DNA from: Myceligenerans indicum
Lineage (GTDB): Bacteria > Actinomycetota > Actinomycetes > Actinomycetales > Cellulomonadaceae
DNA length: 64,000 nt
Assembly (NCBI RefSeq): GCF_016742955.1
Contig: NZ_JABBYC010000002.1
Coordinates: 124,001 to 188,000, forward strand
Reading direction: 5' to 3'
Within the stretch, counting starts at the first letter, position 1. Every line of letters starts with the position of its first letter. A program made the position numbers and the translations under genes. Shown here piece by piece: positions 17,622 to 29,144 of the stretch. The notes under the pieces were generated by a model. The model saw only the letters and a list, made by a program, of their open reading frames with translations, searched no databases and was not told where the DNA came from.

Positions 17622-17676
17622 GCCCGACGCCGTGCGACTGAGCCCCCGACGCCGTGCGACTGAGCCCGACGCCGTG
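17615..17676 (+). repeat. Three tandem ~20-bp repeats over the stop codon of the Crp/Fnr gene
   Basis: A unit reading CGACTGAGCCCGACGCCGTG occurs at 17615-17634, again at 17635-17656 with two extra C bases, and again at 17657-17676; a fourth unit begins and breaks off. The first copy contains the TGA stop of the Crp/Fnr gene. Repeat slippage here would not change the protein because each copy restores a stop. It lies between convergent genes and is not a hairpin. Confidence 0.85.
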
Positions 17677-17696
17677 CGACGTGGCGAGCGGTTCCG

Positions 17697-18653
17697 TCAT
17701 GATCGCGGCTGGTCGGGTCGCCTGCCCAGTTCGGCCCGCACCTCCGACCAGAACGGCATCGAGGCCGAGGCTCCGTCGCGGCTGACGCAGAGAGATGCGG
17801 CGGTGGTCGCGCTGCGGATTGCCACCTCGAGGGGCTCCCCTGCCGCCAGCCTGGCCACCAAGGTTCCGGCGAAGCAGTCGCCCGCCCCGGTCGTGTCGAC
17901 CACCCGGGTCGGCAGCGTCGGTTCCTCGTGCACGACGGCACCATCGTGTGCCACGAGCGTCGATCCGCGTCCACGGGTCATGACGACCAGGCGCGAGCCG
18001 CGGCTCAGCTCCCTGGCGGCCGCTGTCGCGTCCAGGTCTCCCGCGAGTTCCTTGGCCTCGTTCTCGTTGAGCAGGAGGACGTCGACGAGTGCGAGGAGCG
18101 TCCGCGCCTCCGGCGTCACGGGAGCGGGGGTGAGGACGGTGATGACACCACGTGTCCGTGCGACCCGGAACGCCCGCCGGACGAGCTCGGCGGGGCGCTC
18201 CAGCTGGGCGATCACCGCGGTCGCCGTGGCGAGGAGCCTCTCGTCGTGCATCGACCAGTCCGCGGAGTCGTTCGCTCCGGCCGCGACGACTATCGCATTC
18301 TCGCCGTCGTCCAGGACGGACACCTGTGCCACACCGGTGGGCAGGCCGGGCTCCGCGATCAGACGCGCGACATCCACCCCTTCGCCCGCGAGCAGTTCGA
18401 CCAGTCGCGGGCCCACGTCGTCGTCGCCGACCCTGCCGAGGAACGCGACCTGGCCTCCGGCTCGCGCGGCCGCGATCGCCTGGTTGAGGCCCTTGCCGCC
18501 CGGGACACGATCGAGGCGGTGCCCGAAGATCGTCTCTCCCGGACGAGGGAGCCGCGGTTGCCGGATGACCATGTCGAGATTCACGCTGCCCAGCACGGCG
18601 AGCACACCGCCCTGTCTCTCGCTCCAGCGGTCGAGCGATGTCTTCGCGGTCAT
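17697..18653 (-). CDS. rbsK: Ribokinase (PfkB family)
   Basis: 318 residues. PfkB signatures are present: N-terminal GSVNLDMV and PGGKGLNQAIAAARAG (PfkB signature 1, about 50-66), and the DTTGAGDCFAGTLVA motif (signature 2, about 254-268) with the catalytic Asp and anion hole. It would phosphorylate ribose to ribose-5-phosphate in the cytosol. It is the last gene of the nucleoside operon, 33 bp after the second permease, so it takes the ribose released by the nucleoside hydrolase encoded at the operon's start. The first ~15 residues are a non-conserved extension; a later start is possible. Confidence 0.9.
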   Translation of the reverse strand: MTAKTSLDRWSERQGGVLAVLGSVNLDMVIRQPRLPRPGETIFGHRLDRVPGGKGLNQAIAAARAGGQVAFLGRVGDDDVGPRLVELLAGEGVDVARLIAEPGLPTGVAQVSVLDDGENAIVVAAGANDSADWSMHDERLLATATAVIAQLERPAELVRRAFRVARTRGVITVLTPAPVTPEARTLLALVDVLLLNENEAKELAGDLDATAAARELSRGSRLVVMTRGRGSTLVAHDGAVVHEEPTLPTRVVDTTGAGDCFAGTLVARLAAGEPLEVAIRSATTAASLCVSRDGASASMPFWSEVRAELGRRPDQPRS

Positions 18654-18686
18654 ATCAGCCTTTCCTAGGGGGCGAGCACGGGGACG

Positions 18687-19945
18687 TCATCGGCGCGCGT
18701 AGGGCAGACCCGAGGCCGCGGGTTTGCGAACCTGGCCCGCGAGACCGGCGACGGCCACGATCGTGACGAGATACGGAAGCATGAGCATGAACTCGCTCGG
18801 CACCGGAGAGCCGATCGCGCCGAGCACGTACTGAAGGTTCGTCGCGAACCCGAACAACAGCGCCGCAAGCGTGGCACGGATGGGGTGCCACCTGCCGAAG
18901 ATCACCGCCGCCAGAGCGATGTATCCCATGCCCGCCGTCATGTTCTGCTGGAACGACCCGACGGCACCGAGAGTGAAGTAGGCGCCCCCGATACCCACCA
19001 CCGCACCTGCGATCGACACTGCCCAGAGGCGCATCGCGTTCACCTTGATGCCGACCGTGTCGGCAGCTTGCGGATGCTCGCCCGCGGCGCGCACGCGCAG
19101 GCCCCACTTCGTGTGGAACAGGCACATGTACACCACCACGACGGCGACGTAGGCGGCGTACACGATCACGGTCTGCCGGAAGAACGTCGGACCGATGATC
19201 GGGATCTGCGAGAGGACAGGGACGTCGATCGCCGGAAAGCGCGGCGGAGAGTTGAGTGCGGCGGCATCCTTGGTCAGCACCGTCGAGGAGAGAAAGGATG
19301 TGAGGCCGGTGACGAACACGATCAGCACGACGCCGACGATCACCTGGTCGACCCAGTACCTGATCGAGAAGACGGCGAGGACGAGCGAGACGAACACCCC
19401 GGCGACGACCGCTCCGAGCAGGCCGGCGTACAGGTTCCCGGTCAGCGACGCGACCACGGCCGACACGAAGGCGCCGCCGAGCAGCTGGCCCTCGATGGCG
19501 ACGTTGATGACACCGACGCGTTCGGAGATCACTCCTCCCAGCGCGCCGAAGACCAGGGGGACCGAGATCCCGACCGTGCCGACGAGGAGTCCCAGAACAG
19601 GGAGTGTCTGGCCGGCGGCCGCCCAGGTGAGGAAGGCCACGAGGAATGCGACCGCGAAGGCGAGGCTCGACCAGATCTGCGGGCGTCGCCTCGTCACCGC
19701 GAGCCACACGGCGTGCGCCGTCAGCAGGAGGAGAACGACCGTCAGGCCGAGAGTCGTGGCACCCACCGGAGCCACCAGCGGCGGCAGCTGAACCAGGTCG
19801 GCGTCTCGGGAGAGCTGGAAGGTGGTCTCGCCCGGGCGGCCCTGCCCGATGAAGAGCACCGTCGCGAGGACGGTGAAGAGGCCGCAGGCGATCGGAGTCT
19901 TCCAGCTGCGCCCCACCAGACGTACGGGCTGGGACGTCACGGTGG

Positions 19946-19949
<4 letters not shown>
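18687..19949 (-). CDS. Nucleoside ABC transporter permease (second, BPD_transp_2)
   Basis: 420 residues from ATG 19949, overlapping the stop of the first permease by 4 nt (ATGA). A cytoplasmic N-terminus is followed by about nine membrane helices. The segment GALGGVISERVGVINVAIEGQLLGGAF near residue 150 and the AAGEHPQAADTVGIKVN loop near residue 300 are characteristic of the permeases that pair with BMP-type binding proteins. With its partner permease it forms the membrane channel for nucleoside import. The open frame continues upstream of the chosen start, but that part is antisense overlap with the first permease. Confidence 0.9.
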
Positions 19950-21183
<1,234 letters not shown>

Positions 21184-21187
<4 letters not shown>

Positions 21188-22734
21188 GCGATCGCTCCTT
21201 CGGGGTCGGACGGCGACGACGCCGCGCGAAGGGCCGGGGGAACTTCGCCGGCCATCATGAGTCCGAGCACCTCACGCGGGGTGTCGGCTGGGACGATCCC
21301 GACGATTCGGCCTCGGTACATGACCGCGACGCGGTCCGCGAGGGCGGTCACCTCGTCGAGCTCCGTCGAGACGACGATCACGGGGATGCCCCCGTCACGC
21401 GTGGCGACGATGCGTTGGTGCACGAACTCGATGGATCCGACATCGATGCCTCGGGTGGGCTGCGCGGCCACGAAGAGACGCAGGTCGCGGCTCAGCTCCC
21501 GGGCGAGCACCACCTTCTGCTGGTTCCCGCCCGACAGCCGGCCGACCGGGGTGTCGATGCCCTGCGACCGCACATCGAACTCACGTGACTTCTCGACGGC
21601 GAAGGCGCGGAGGTGGTCTCGCCGCACCGTTCCGGCGCGGACGAACGGCGCGCCCACGGAACGGTCGAGCATCAGGTTCTCGGCGATGGAGAACTCGCCG
21701 ACCAGCCCGTCCTGCGTGCGGTCCTCCGGCACGAAGCCGACGCCGGCGTCGAGGATCCGGCGCACGTCGAGTCCTCGGAGCGAGGAACCGTCGAGCACGA
21801 CACGCCCGGTGACCCGGTGCTGCAGCCCCAGGAGTGCCTCGACGAGCTCGGTCTGACCGTTGCCCTGCACACCGGCGATCGCGAGCACCTCTCCCCCGCG
21901 CACGCGGAACGACACGTCGTCGACCGTGACCTGACCCCTCGGATCGAGGACGGTCAGGCCCTCGACGACGAGGGCGTCGTCGGTGAGCCGCGGTGCGGCC
22001 TTCCGCACGGTGAGCTCCACCGCGCGGCCCACCATGAGCGCCGCGAGCTCGGCGTTGGAGGCGGTGGGAGATGCTTCGCCGACGACCTTGCCGAGCCGGA
22101 CCACCGTGATGCGGTCAGCGACCTCTCGCACCTCGCGAAGCTTGTGCGTGATGAAGACGATGGCGGTGCCGTTCGCCCTCAGGTCGCGCATGATGGCCAT
22201 CAGCTCGTCCGTCTCCTGCGGGGTCAGCACCGCGGTCGGCTCGTCGAACACCAGCACGCGGGCGTCGCGCGCCAGCGCCTTGACGATCTCGACCCGCTGT
22301 TGCACGCCCACCGGCAGGTCCTCGACCAACGCATCGGGGTCGAGGTCGAACCCGAACCGGTCGCTGAGTTCACGGACTCGCCGGCGCGCGCTCGCGAGGT
22401 CCAGCCGGCCGCCGAAGCCGGTCTCCTCGTGGCCGAGCATCACGTTCTCGGCGACCGTGAAGACCGGGATCAGCATGAAGTGCTGATGCACCATCCCGAT
22501 GCCGGCGTTCATCGCATCGCCAGGGCCCGCAAGGTGCTGCGGCACCCCGTCGAGGACGATCTCGCCCTCGTCCGCCTCGTAGAGTCCGTAGAGAACGTTC
22601 ATCAGCGTCGACTTGCCGGCACCGTTCTCACCGAGGAGGCAGTGGATCTCCCCCGGTTCGACCGTGAGGTCGATGTGATCGTTCGCGACCAGAGCACCGA
22701 ATCTCTTCGTGATGCCCCGCAGTTCGAGTTTCAT
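21184..22734 (-). CDS. Nucleoside ABC transporter ATP-binding protein (tandem domains)
   Basis: 516 residues with two nucleotide-binding domains, the RbsA/NupO layout. Domain 1: Walker A GENGAGKST near residue 35 and Walker B VLVFDEPTAVL near 160. Domain 2 (from about 255): a degenerate Walker A region GVQGNGQTELVE near 290, signature LSGGNQQKVVLAREL near 400 and the Walker B position occupied by LRLFVAAQPTRGID near 420, where the second domain lacks the usual Glu, as is normal for this family. ATG 22734 is the start; the frame extends upstream without homology. It powers the two following permeases. Confidence 0.92.
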
Positions 22735-22813
22735 GGACGACACCTCGTTCTGGTGCGGTGGATGAGTACCGAGAGGTGCCGGCCGGACGGAGCCCGGCCG
22801 GCGCCCTCGGGGA

Positions 22814-23899
<1,086 letters not shown>

Positions 23900-23966
23900 G
23901 TTGACTCCATTGTCGTGTGAGAGGTGGGCGGCGGACCGAGGAGGAAAGCACCGCCCGTGGTGGGGG

Positions 23967-24899
23967 TCAGTCGAGCTGTCGGACCGCGTCTTCGACGAGG
24001 CCCCAGAAGCGGTCGACGTCGAGGTCGATCGCGACATTGGCGTTGGCCGGCCGCTCGAGGAAGCCGAGCAGGTCGACGCAGGTGGCACCCCGTGTCTCCG
24101 CGCCCTGCACCTCCACGTCGATCCGGGTGCGGACGGTGGTCGCGGTGGCGGGGTCGGCGAGCATCGCCACGGTGATCGGGTCGTGCAGCGGCCCGTCGGG
24201 CATGTTCTCGAACGCGTCGTAGGTCGAGCAGAAGAACTCGAGCAACTCCGCGCCGAAGGCCGCCGTGCGGGTGTCGATGGCCGCGATCCGCGCGCGAACC
24301 TCTCGGGTGATGAGGGCCTGGTGCGAGATGTTGAGGCCGACCATCGTGAACTCGACGCCGGAGTCGAGTACGAGCGCAATCGACTCGGGGTCGGTCCATG
24401 CGTTGAACTCGGCGTAGGCCGAGACGTTGCCCCGCCCCGTGGATCCGCCCATCCAGACGACCTGTTCGATCGAGCCGACGAGCTCGGGGTACTTGCGCAC
24501 GAACGACGCGACGTTGGTGAGCGGGCCGGTGGCAACGATCGTGACCGGCTCGTCGGACCCCTCGACGACGTCCCGCATGAGGGTCAGCGCGTCGCGCTCG
24601 TCCAGCGGCGTCGTCGGCGTGGGCAGTTCGGGACCGCCCAGCGCGTTGGCGCCATGGATCCATTCGGCGGGTTTGAGCTCGCCCGCGATGGGGCGCTCCG
24701 CGCCCTGGGCCACCGGGACGCCGTGGATGCCCGCGACCGTGCAGGCGACGAGCGCGTTGTGCGTCGTGTGCTCGATACGGCCGTTGCCTGCCACTGTCGT
24801 GATGCCACGGAGGTCGATCGCCGGATGTGCGGCGGCCAGCCAGATGGCGAAGACGTCGTCGTGACCGGGATCGCAGTCGATGAGGATCGGCTTGGACAC
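23967..24899 (-). CDS. Nucleoside hydrolase (IunH family)
   Basis: 310 residues from GTG 24899, with AAGGAG seven bases upstream. The N-terminal DCDPGHDD motif (about 7-14) binds the catalytic Ca2+ and its Asp residues activate the attacking water. The central ATGPLTNVA motif (about 124) and the HDP of LHDPITVAM (about 222) complete the active site. It cleaves ribonucleosides to ribose and base in the cytosol. As the first gene of the operon it links uptake to ribokinase. An operator for the divergent LacI regulator lies about 20 bp upstream of the start. Confidence 0.92.
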   Translation of the reverse strand: MSKPILIDCDPGHDDVFAIWLAAAHPAIDLRGITTVAGNGRIEHTTHNALVACTVAGIHGVPVAQGAERPIAGELKPAEWIHGANALGGPELPTPTTPLDERDALTLMRDVVEGSDEPVTIVATGPLTNVASFVRKYPELVGSIEQVVWMGGSTGRGNVSAYAEFNAWTDPESIALVLDSGVEFTMVGLNISHQALITREVRARIAAIDTRTAAFGAELLEFFCSTYDAFENMPDGPLHDPITVAMLADPATATTVRTRIDVEVQGAETRGATCVDLLGFLERPANANVAIDLDVDRFWGLVEDAVRQLD

Positions 24900-24921
24900 G
24901 CTGTGCTCCTTCGCGTAAATT

Positions 24922-24941
24922 GTGCGTAATCGATTCCGCAC
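24922..24941. promoter_or_regulatory. LacI-type operator in front of the nucleoside operon
   Basis: A 20-bp palindrome with arms GTGCG-N-AATC / GATT-N-CGCAC, in which 9 of 10 pairs match and the centre is CG as in LacI/PurR-type operators. It lies between the nucleoside hydrolase start (24899, leftward) and the LacI-family gene (rightward). Its position close to the operon start suits repression by blocking RNA polymerase. Confidence 0.75.
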
Positions 24942-25016
24942 GTTGGCCAACACCGTACATCACATCGCGCCGGCTGCACAGTAGAGTTTGATCCACCCCG
25001 CAGGATTGGAACCGTC

Positions 25017-26024
25017 ATCGCTTCTTCAATCACCCTCGCCGACGTCGCCGCCCGCGCCGGTGTCTCCGTCGCCACCGCGTCCCGCGCACTCGGGGGCAAG
25101 CCACGGGTCTCCCAGGAGATGATCGTGCGGGTGCGGGCCATCGCCGCGGAGATGGGCTACCGGGTCGACCCGGTGGCCCGAGCCCTGCGAGAAGGCTCCA
25201 GCCGCTTGGTGGGGATGATCGTCCCGGTCATCGGCATCCCGTTCTTCGCCCGGCTCGTCGACGCGGTCGAGGAGGAGCTCAACCGCGCGGGATTCGAGCT
25301 CCTCCTTGCCGACTCCCACGGCTTCGTCGAGGAAGAGACCCGGCGCCTTCAGGTGTTCCGTGACCGCCGCGTCGACGGCGTCGTCCTGATCCCGTCCGAT
25401 CGCCGCGGGTCCGCGACCGCGCTGCGGGTCCTCAACGACGAGATCGCCACCGTGCAGGTCGACCGGGCGACCAGCAAGACCCTCGCCGATTTCGTCGGCG
25501 TCGACAACGAGGTGGGGCTGCGCCTCGTCTTCGAGCACCTCCGGGAGCGGGGCGTCACCACGATCGGCTACGCGGGCACGGATGACGCGAGCTCGAACGG
25601 CGTCGAGCGGTGGCAGGCGGTACAGACCCTGACCGCCGAGCACGGGATGACCCTCGTGTCCGCGTTCCGCAGCGAGTTCAGCGTCGCATCGGGGGTCGCA
25701 GCGGCCGACACGATCCTCGGGACGGGTTCGCTGCCCGACGCCATCGTCGCAGGGTCCGACCAGATCGCGGTCGGCGTCATCTCCCGCTTGCGCGAGCACG
25801 GGTACGACGTGCCGCGCGACACCCTGGTCACCGGGTTCGACGGCGGTGAGCTCGCCGACATCTTCTGGCCGAGCCTGACGACCGTCGTTCAGCCGATCGC
25901 GACGATAGCCGCCGACGCCGTCGCCTTCCTGCGCGCCCGGATGGAGCACGAGAGCGGCGCATACCGGACGAACAAGCTGGCACCCGAGCTCCGGATCGGC
26001 CGCTCGACAGGCATGACGACGTAG
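25017..26024 (+). CDS. LacI family regulator of the nucleoside operon (non-AUG start)
   Basis: About 336 residues. The HTH and hinge are intact: SSITLADVAARAGVSVATASRAL, then GYRVDPVARALREG, followed by a Peripla_BP-like effector domain (GVDNEVGLRLVFEHL, PDAIVAGSDQIAVGV, TGFDGGELADIF). The first in-frame ATG is at 25119, inside the DNA-binding domain. Between the upstream in-frame stop (TAA 24927) and 25119 there is no in-frame ATG, GTG or TTG. The ATC at 25017, preceded by AGGA and GGA purine stretches, would give a normal N-terminus, so ATC is taken as the start; a one-base change from ATG or a sequence error is equally possible. It faces the nucleoside operon across a palindromic operator. 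Confidence 0.8.
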   Translation: MASSITLADVAARAGVSVATASRALGGKPRVSQEMIVRVRAIAAEMGYRVDPVARALREGSSRLVGMIVPVIGIPFFARLVDAVEEELNRAGFELLLADSHGFVEEETRRLQVFRDRRVDGVVLIPSDRRGSATALRVLNDEIATVQVDRATSKTLADFVGVDNEVGLRLVFEHLRERGVTTIGYAGTDDASSNGVERWQAVQTLTAEHGMTLVSAFRSEFSVASGVAAADTILGTGSLPDAIVAGSDQIAVGVISRLREHGYDVPRDTLVTGFDGGELADIFWPSLTTVVQPIATIAADAVAFLRARMEHESGAYRTNKLAPELRIGRSTGMTT

Positions 26025-26063
26025 ACGCCCTGGATCGGCGGCACACGGCGCGCAGCCCCCGGC

Positions 26064-26654
26064 TCAGGGTGACTGCGGGGCGCCGTGGCGCAGGCCGTCG
26101 AAGAGGAGGGCGGTGATCTGCCGGGCCTCGACCAACCAGCCCTCCGTGGCGCGCATGCCGCAGACGCCGCCCAGAGCGCGCAACAGGGTGGAGCCCGTGA
26201 CGTCGTCGCGGACGGTACCGGCCGCACTGCCGGCTTCGAGCAGCAGGGAGAGGGCCTCGGCCATACGCGTGCGCGCGTCGTCGAAGACCGGTGAGTCCGT
26301 CGCCATGATGCCCTCCAGAACACCGGACATCCCCTTGCCCACCGCCGCGTGGTCCACGAGCAGCAGCAGGAAGCGCCGCAGCGCCTCGTCCGGGGCGTGC
26401 TGGTCCAGCAGTGCGACGGGCGCGGCACACAGGACGTCCACCTCCTTGCGGTAGGCCTCCTCCATCAGCGCTTCGCGGGTCTCGAAGTGGCGGTAGAACG
26501 TTCCGACGGCGACGCCGGCGCTGCGAGCGATGTCCTCCACGTGCGCGTCGGTGTCACCGCTGAGGAACGCCTGGCGGGCAGCGGACAGCAGGGCCTCGCG
26601 GTTGCGTCGCGCGTCGGCGCGCAGCGGGCGTGATGCCGGCAAAGGAACCTCCAT
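26064..26654 (-). CDS. TetR/AcrR family transcriptional regulator
   Basis: 196 residues. The HTH is typical: ADARRNREALLSAARQAF, then VEDIARSAGVAVGTFYRHFETREALM at about 38-63. The C-terminal ligand-binding domain has no specific subfamily mark. It is divergent from an SDR oxidoreductase gene only 70 bp away, and that gap is spanned by a long inverted repeat, so it probably represses the SDR gene and itself. One half of the repeat includes the regulator's own start codon. Confidence 0.88.
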   Translation of the reverse strand: MEVPLPASRPLRADARRNREALLSAARQAFLSGDTDAHVEDIARSAGVAVGTFYRHFETREALMEEAYRKEVDVLCAAPVALLDQHAPDEALRRFLLLLVDHAAVGKGMSGVLEGIMATDSPVFDDARTRMAEALSLLLEAGSAAGTVRDDVTGSTLLRALGGVCGMRATEGWLVEARQITALLFDGLRHGAPQSP

Positions 26655-26708
26655 AAGGTGAGTCTGGTTCCGCTTACGTGTATCGTTTCCGGAGCCAGGT
26701 TCATCTTA
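26654..26708. promoter_or_regulatory. Inverted repeat in the TetR/SDR divergent promoter
   Basis: Two 19-bp arms (26654-26672 and 26690-26708) beginning TAAG and ending CTGG-T-CCG match in inverted orientation at 15 of 19 positions, with a 17-bp centre. The arms lie over both start regions of the divergent pair. The spacing suits two regulator half-sites or two dimers. Confidence 0.5.
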
Positions 26709-26724
26709 CGGAGGAGAGACACCC

Positions 26725-27498
26725 ATGCCCATCACGGACAACAGCCTCGACGGCCTTCGGGTACTGGTCACCGGCGGCAGCCGCGGCCTGGGCGCGGCGA
26801 CCGCGCGCCGCTTCGTCGCCGCGGGCGCGACCGTGCTGACGGCCTCCCGCAGCCGGCCCCAGGAGGACAGCGGTGCCACGTTCCTCGCGGCGGACCTCTC
26901 CACGCAGCAGGGTGTGGCCGAACTGGGCCACCGCGTCGTCGAGCAGGTGGGCGGCGTGGACGTGCTCGTGAACAACGCGGGCGCGGCGAGCGCCCCGGCG
27001 CCGACCCTGAGCCGGTCGGACGAGTCCTGGCAGGCGGACCTGGAGATGAACTTCCTCAGCGCCGTGCGGCTGGACCGGGCCCTGGTGCCGGGAATGGTCG
27101 AGCGGGGCTCCGGCGTCGTCGTGCACGTCTCCTCGATCGCCAGCCAACTGCCTCAGCGCACCGAGGCGTCCTACGCCGCAGCCAAGGCCGCGCTCAACAC
27201 CTACAGCCGCGAGCTGGCCACCGAGGTCGGCGAGCACGGGGTACGCGTGGTCTGCGTCCTGCCTGGCTTCGTCGCCACCGACGGCGCCACCGCCCACCTG
27301 AGACTCATGGCCGAGACGCAGGGCATCACCACCGAAGAGGCCACGCAGCAGCTCGTGGACCATCTGAAGGTCCCCATGGGCCGCCCCGGGGATCCCGAGG
27401 ATGTCGCCGAGATGATCGCCTTCCTCGCCTCCGGCCGCGCGAAGTGGCTCACCGGGGCGCAGTTCCGCATCGACGGGGGCATCATCCCGACCGTCTGA
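26725..27498 (+). CDS. SDR family NAD(P)-dependent oxidoreductase
   Basis: 257 residues, the standard classical SDR length. The cofactor motif TGGSRGLGAAT (about 16-26), NNAG (about 90-93), the active-site Ser in VHVSSIAS (about 141) and the YAAAK motif with catalytic Tyr and Lys (about 154-158) are all present. The C-terminus ends in the common GAQFRIDGGIIPTV pattern. The Arg residues after TGGS suggest NADP(H) preference. GGAGGAGAGA precedes the ATG. It is probably controlled by the divergent TetR. The substrate is unknown. Confidence 0.9.
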   Translation: MPITDNSLDGLRVLVTGGSRGLGAATARRFVAAGATVLTASRSRPQEDSGATFLAADLSTQQGVAELGHRVVEQVGGVDVLVNNAGAASAPAPTLSRSDESWQADLEMNFLSAVRLDRALVPGMVERGSGVVVHVSSIASQLPQRTEASYAAAKAALNTYSRELATEVGEHGVRVVCVLPGFVATDGATAHLRLMAETQGITTEEATQQLVDHLKVPMGRPGDPEDVAEMIAFLASGRAKWLTGAQFRIDGGIIPTV

Positions 27499-27600
27499 GC
27501 AGTCACCGAAAGCACGGGCCGGACACCCCCGTACCGGCGAGACCACCCCGGAGCCCCGCACCGGTATCCGCGTCGACGCCGACCCTGCCCGAGGCCCTTC

Positions 27601-27636
27601 TGCTTGCCCTCGACCGGAGCCGGTCGAGGGCAAGCA
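27601..27636. terminator. Strong hairpin terminator between convergent genes
   Basis: A perfect 17-bp inverted repeat (27601-27617 and 27620-27636) separated by only two bases, between the ends of the SDR gene and the convergent SnoaL-like gene. It will form a long stem in transcripts from either side and is a good bidirectional terminator despite the lack of a T-run. Confidence 0.85.
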
Positions 27637-27655
27637 CGATGTCGAGCGGCCGGGA

Positions 27656-28024
27656 CTACTCGCGCGTGCTGTGGACCGGGTCCACGAGGGTGACCTCTTC
27701 GATCCGTTCGAACCTGCCGTCCTGCGCGAACGTGCCGAACACGTAGGACTCACGTGTCTGGCGTGTTCCGTCCTGCATCTCGACGGTCAGAAGGTGCCGA
27801 TCAGCGTAGTCGTACCCGCCGACGAACTCGTTCAACAGGTCGACCCGCACCGAACGGATCATCGTCCTGATGCCGGCAAGGTTCCGTGCCACCTCGGACC
27901 ATCCGGACCAGACCCCGTCGGTCCGTTGCCGGTAGTCGGGGGCGAAGTGCCGTGCCATCACCTCTTCGATCGGGGTCTCCCGCTCGTTCAGCAGCTCCTC
28001 GAGTACCGTCGCCAGGCTCCTCAT
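27656..28024 (-). CDS. SnoaL-like / NTF2-fold protein
   Basis: 122 residues from ATG 28024. The sequence has a short cone-shaped NTF2/SnoaL character: an N-terminal helix pair ending in MARHFAPDYRQRTDG, then alternating strands such as VRVDLLNEFVGGYDYADRHLLTVEMQDG and a closing FERIEEVTLV strand. Such proteins are ketosteroid isomerase-like enzymes or ligand binders. No catalytic residue set is decisive. It is divergent from an AraC-type regulator and ends at a strong terminator, so it is a single-gene unit probably controlled by that regulator. Confidence 0.65.
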   Translation of the reverse strand: MRSLATVLEELLNERETPIEEVMARHFAPDYRQRTDGVWSGWSEVARNLAGIRTMIRSVRVDLLNEFVGGYDYADRHLLTVEMQDGTRQTRESYVFGTFAQDGRFERIEEVTLVDPVHSTRE

Positions 28025-28159
28025 CGACGTCCTCCGTCTTCTCGTGACCAGCAGATGCACCACCGACTGAACCAGCACCGAGGACGCGACACCATGCGCC
28101 GGCGAACCAGCCGCATGTCCATTCGTCCCAACCCGGCGAGGACGAACTACCCTGCGGGC

Positions 28160-29068
28160 GTGGACCTGATCAGTCGTGCCATCGAGAGCGTTCGGGCCGG
28201 ACGCGCCAACGGTCGCCGGCTCACCGGGTTCGGCCCGTGGGGCATGCGGTTTCCCGCCTTCGTCGGGATCGGGTTCCACATCGTGCTGAGCGGTGAGGCG
28301 TGGCTGCTCGCGGAAGATGCCCGGCCGGTCCTCCTTCGTCCGGGCGACATCGCCGTCGCACCCAACGGCGCCGCTCACGGCCTCGCCCGCTCCCCCGCAC
28401 GCCTCCACGACCTGCCGACATTCACACGCACCGACCCACCGGGGAACGGACAGCCGGAGGCCGAGTTGTTGTGCGGCGCCTACCGCCTGGAACACGGCAC
28501 GCTCCACCCCTTCCTGCGCGACATGCCCGACCTGGTCGTGATCTCACCCGAACACGCCGACGACCCGGACCTGGCGTCGGTGACGAGACTGCTCGAGGAC
28601 GACGTCGCGCACGCGCACGACGGCAACTGGGTGACGCGGTCCGCGCTGGTGGACCTCGTCCTGGTACGCGCCCTGCGGCAATGGCAGGAGGGACCCGACA
28701 GCAACGGCGCGGTGCGGGTGACCGACCCAGCCATCACGGCGGTCCTGGACGATATCCACGAGCGCCCGGAGCACCCGTGGACCGTCCAGGAACTCGCTCA
28801 GGCATCGGGCATGTCTCGCACGCAGTTCAACCGCCGCTTCGCCGCGGAGGTCGGCCGGCCGCCGATGTCGTACGTGACCCAGTGGCGGCTCGCCCACGGG
28901 GCTCGACTGCTACGTCAGACGAGCTGGCCGTTGTCAGCCATTGCCCGGCAGGCCGGCTACTCGAACGAGTTCGCCTTCGCCAGTGCCTTCCGACGCGAGT
29001 ACGGCCTGGCCCCAGGGCGGTTCCGGGATCACCCCGACCCGCTCCCGAGGCAACCGCTCCGTCCCTGA
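28160..29068 (+). CDS. AraC family transcriptional regulator with N-terminal cupin
   Basis: 302 residues from GTG 28160. An N-terminal cupin (Cupin_6 type: FHIVLSGEAWLL, LRPGDIAVAPNGAAHGL) spans about 1-170. The C-terminal double HTH starts at about 205: WTVQELAQASGMSRTQFNRRFAAEVGRPPMSYVTQWRL and AIARQAGYSNEFAFASAFRREYGLAPGRFR. There is no SD near the start. Instead TACCCT, a plausible -10 hexamer, ends 5 bp before the GTG, suggesting a leaderless transcript. It is divergent from the SnoaL-like gene, its likely target. Confidence 0.87.
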   Translation: MDLISRAIESVRAGRANGRRLTGFGPWGMRFPAFVGIGFHIVLSGEAWLLAEDARPVLLRPGDIAVAPNGAAHGLARSPARLHDLPTFTRTDPPGNGQPEAELLCGAYRLEHGTLHPFLRDMPDLVVISPEHADDPDLASVTRLLEDDVAHAHDGNWVTRSALVDLVLVRALRQWQEGPDSNGAVRVTDPAITAVLDDIHERPEHPWTVQELAQASGMSRTQFNRRFAAEVGRPPMSYVTQWRLAHGARLLRQTSWPLSAIARQAGYSNEFAFASAFRREYGLAPGRFRDHPDPLPRQPLRP

Positions 29069-29144
29069 TCCGTGAGGAAACCCCTCAGCGAAGTCCTGTC
29101 GGCCCGAGAACCGCCGCACCGTCATGCTGCGCGCGAGATCGGCG

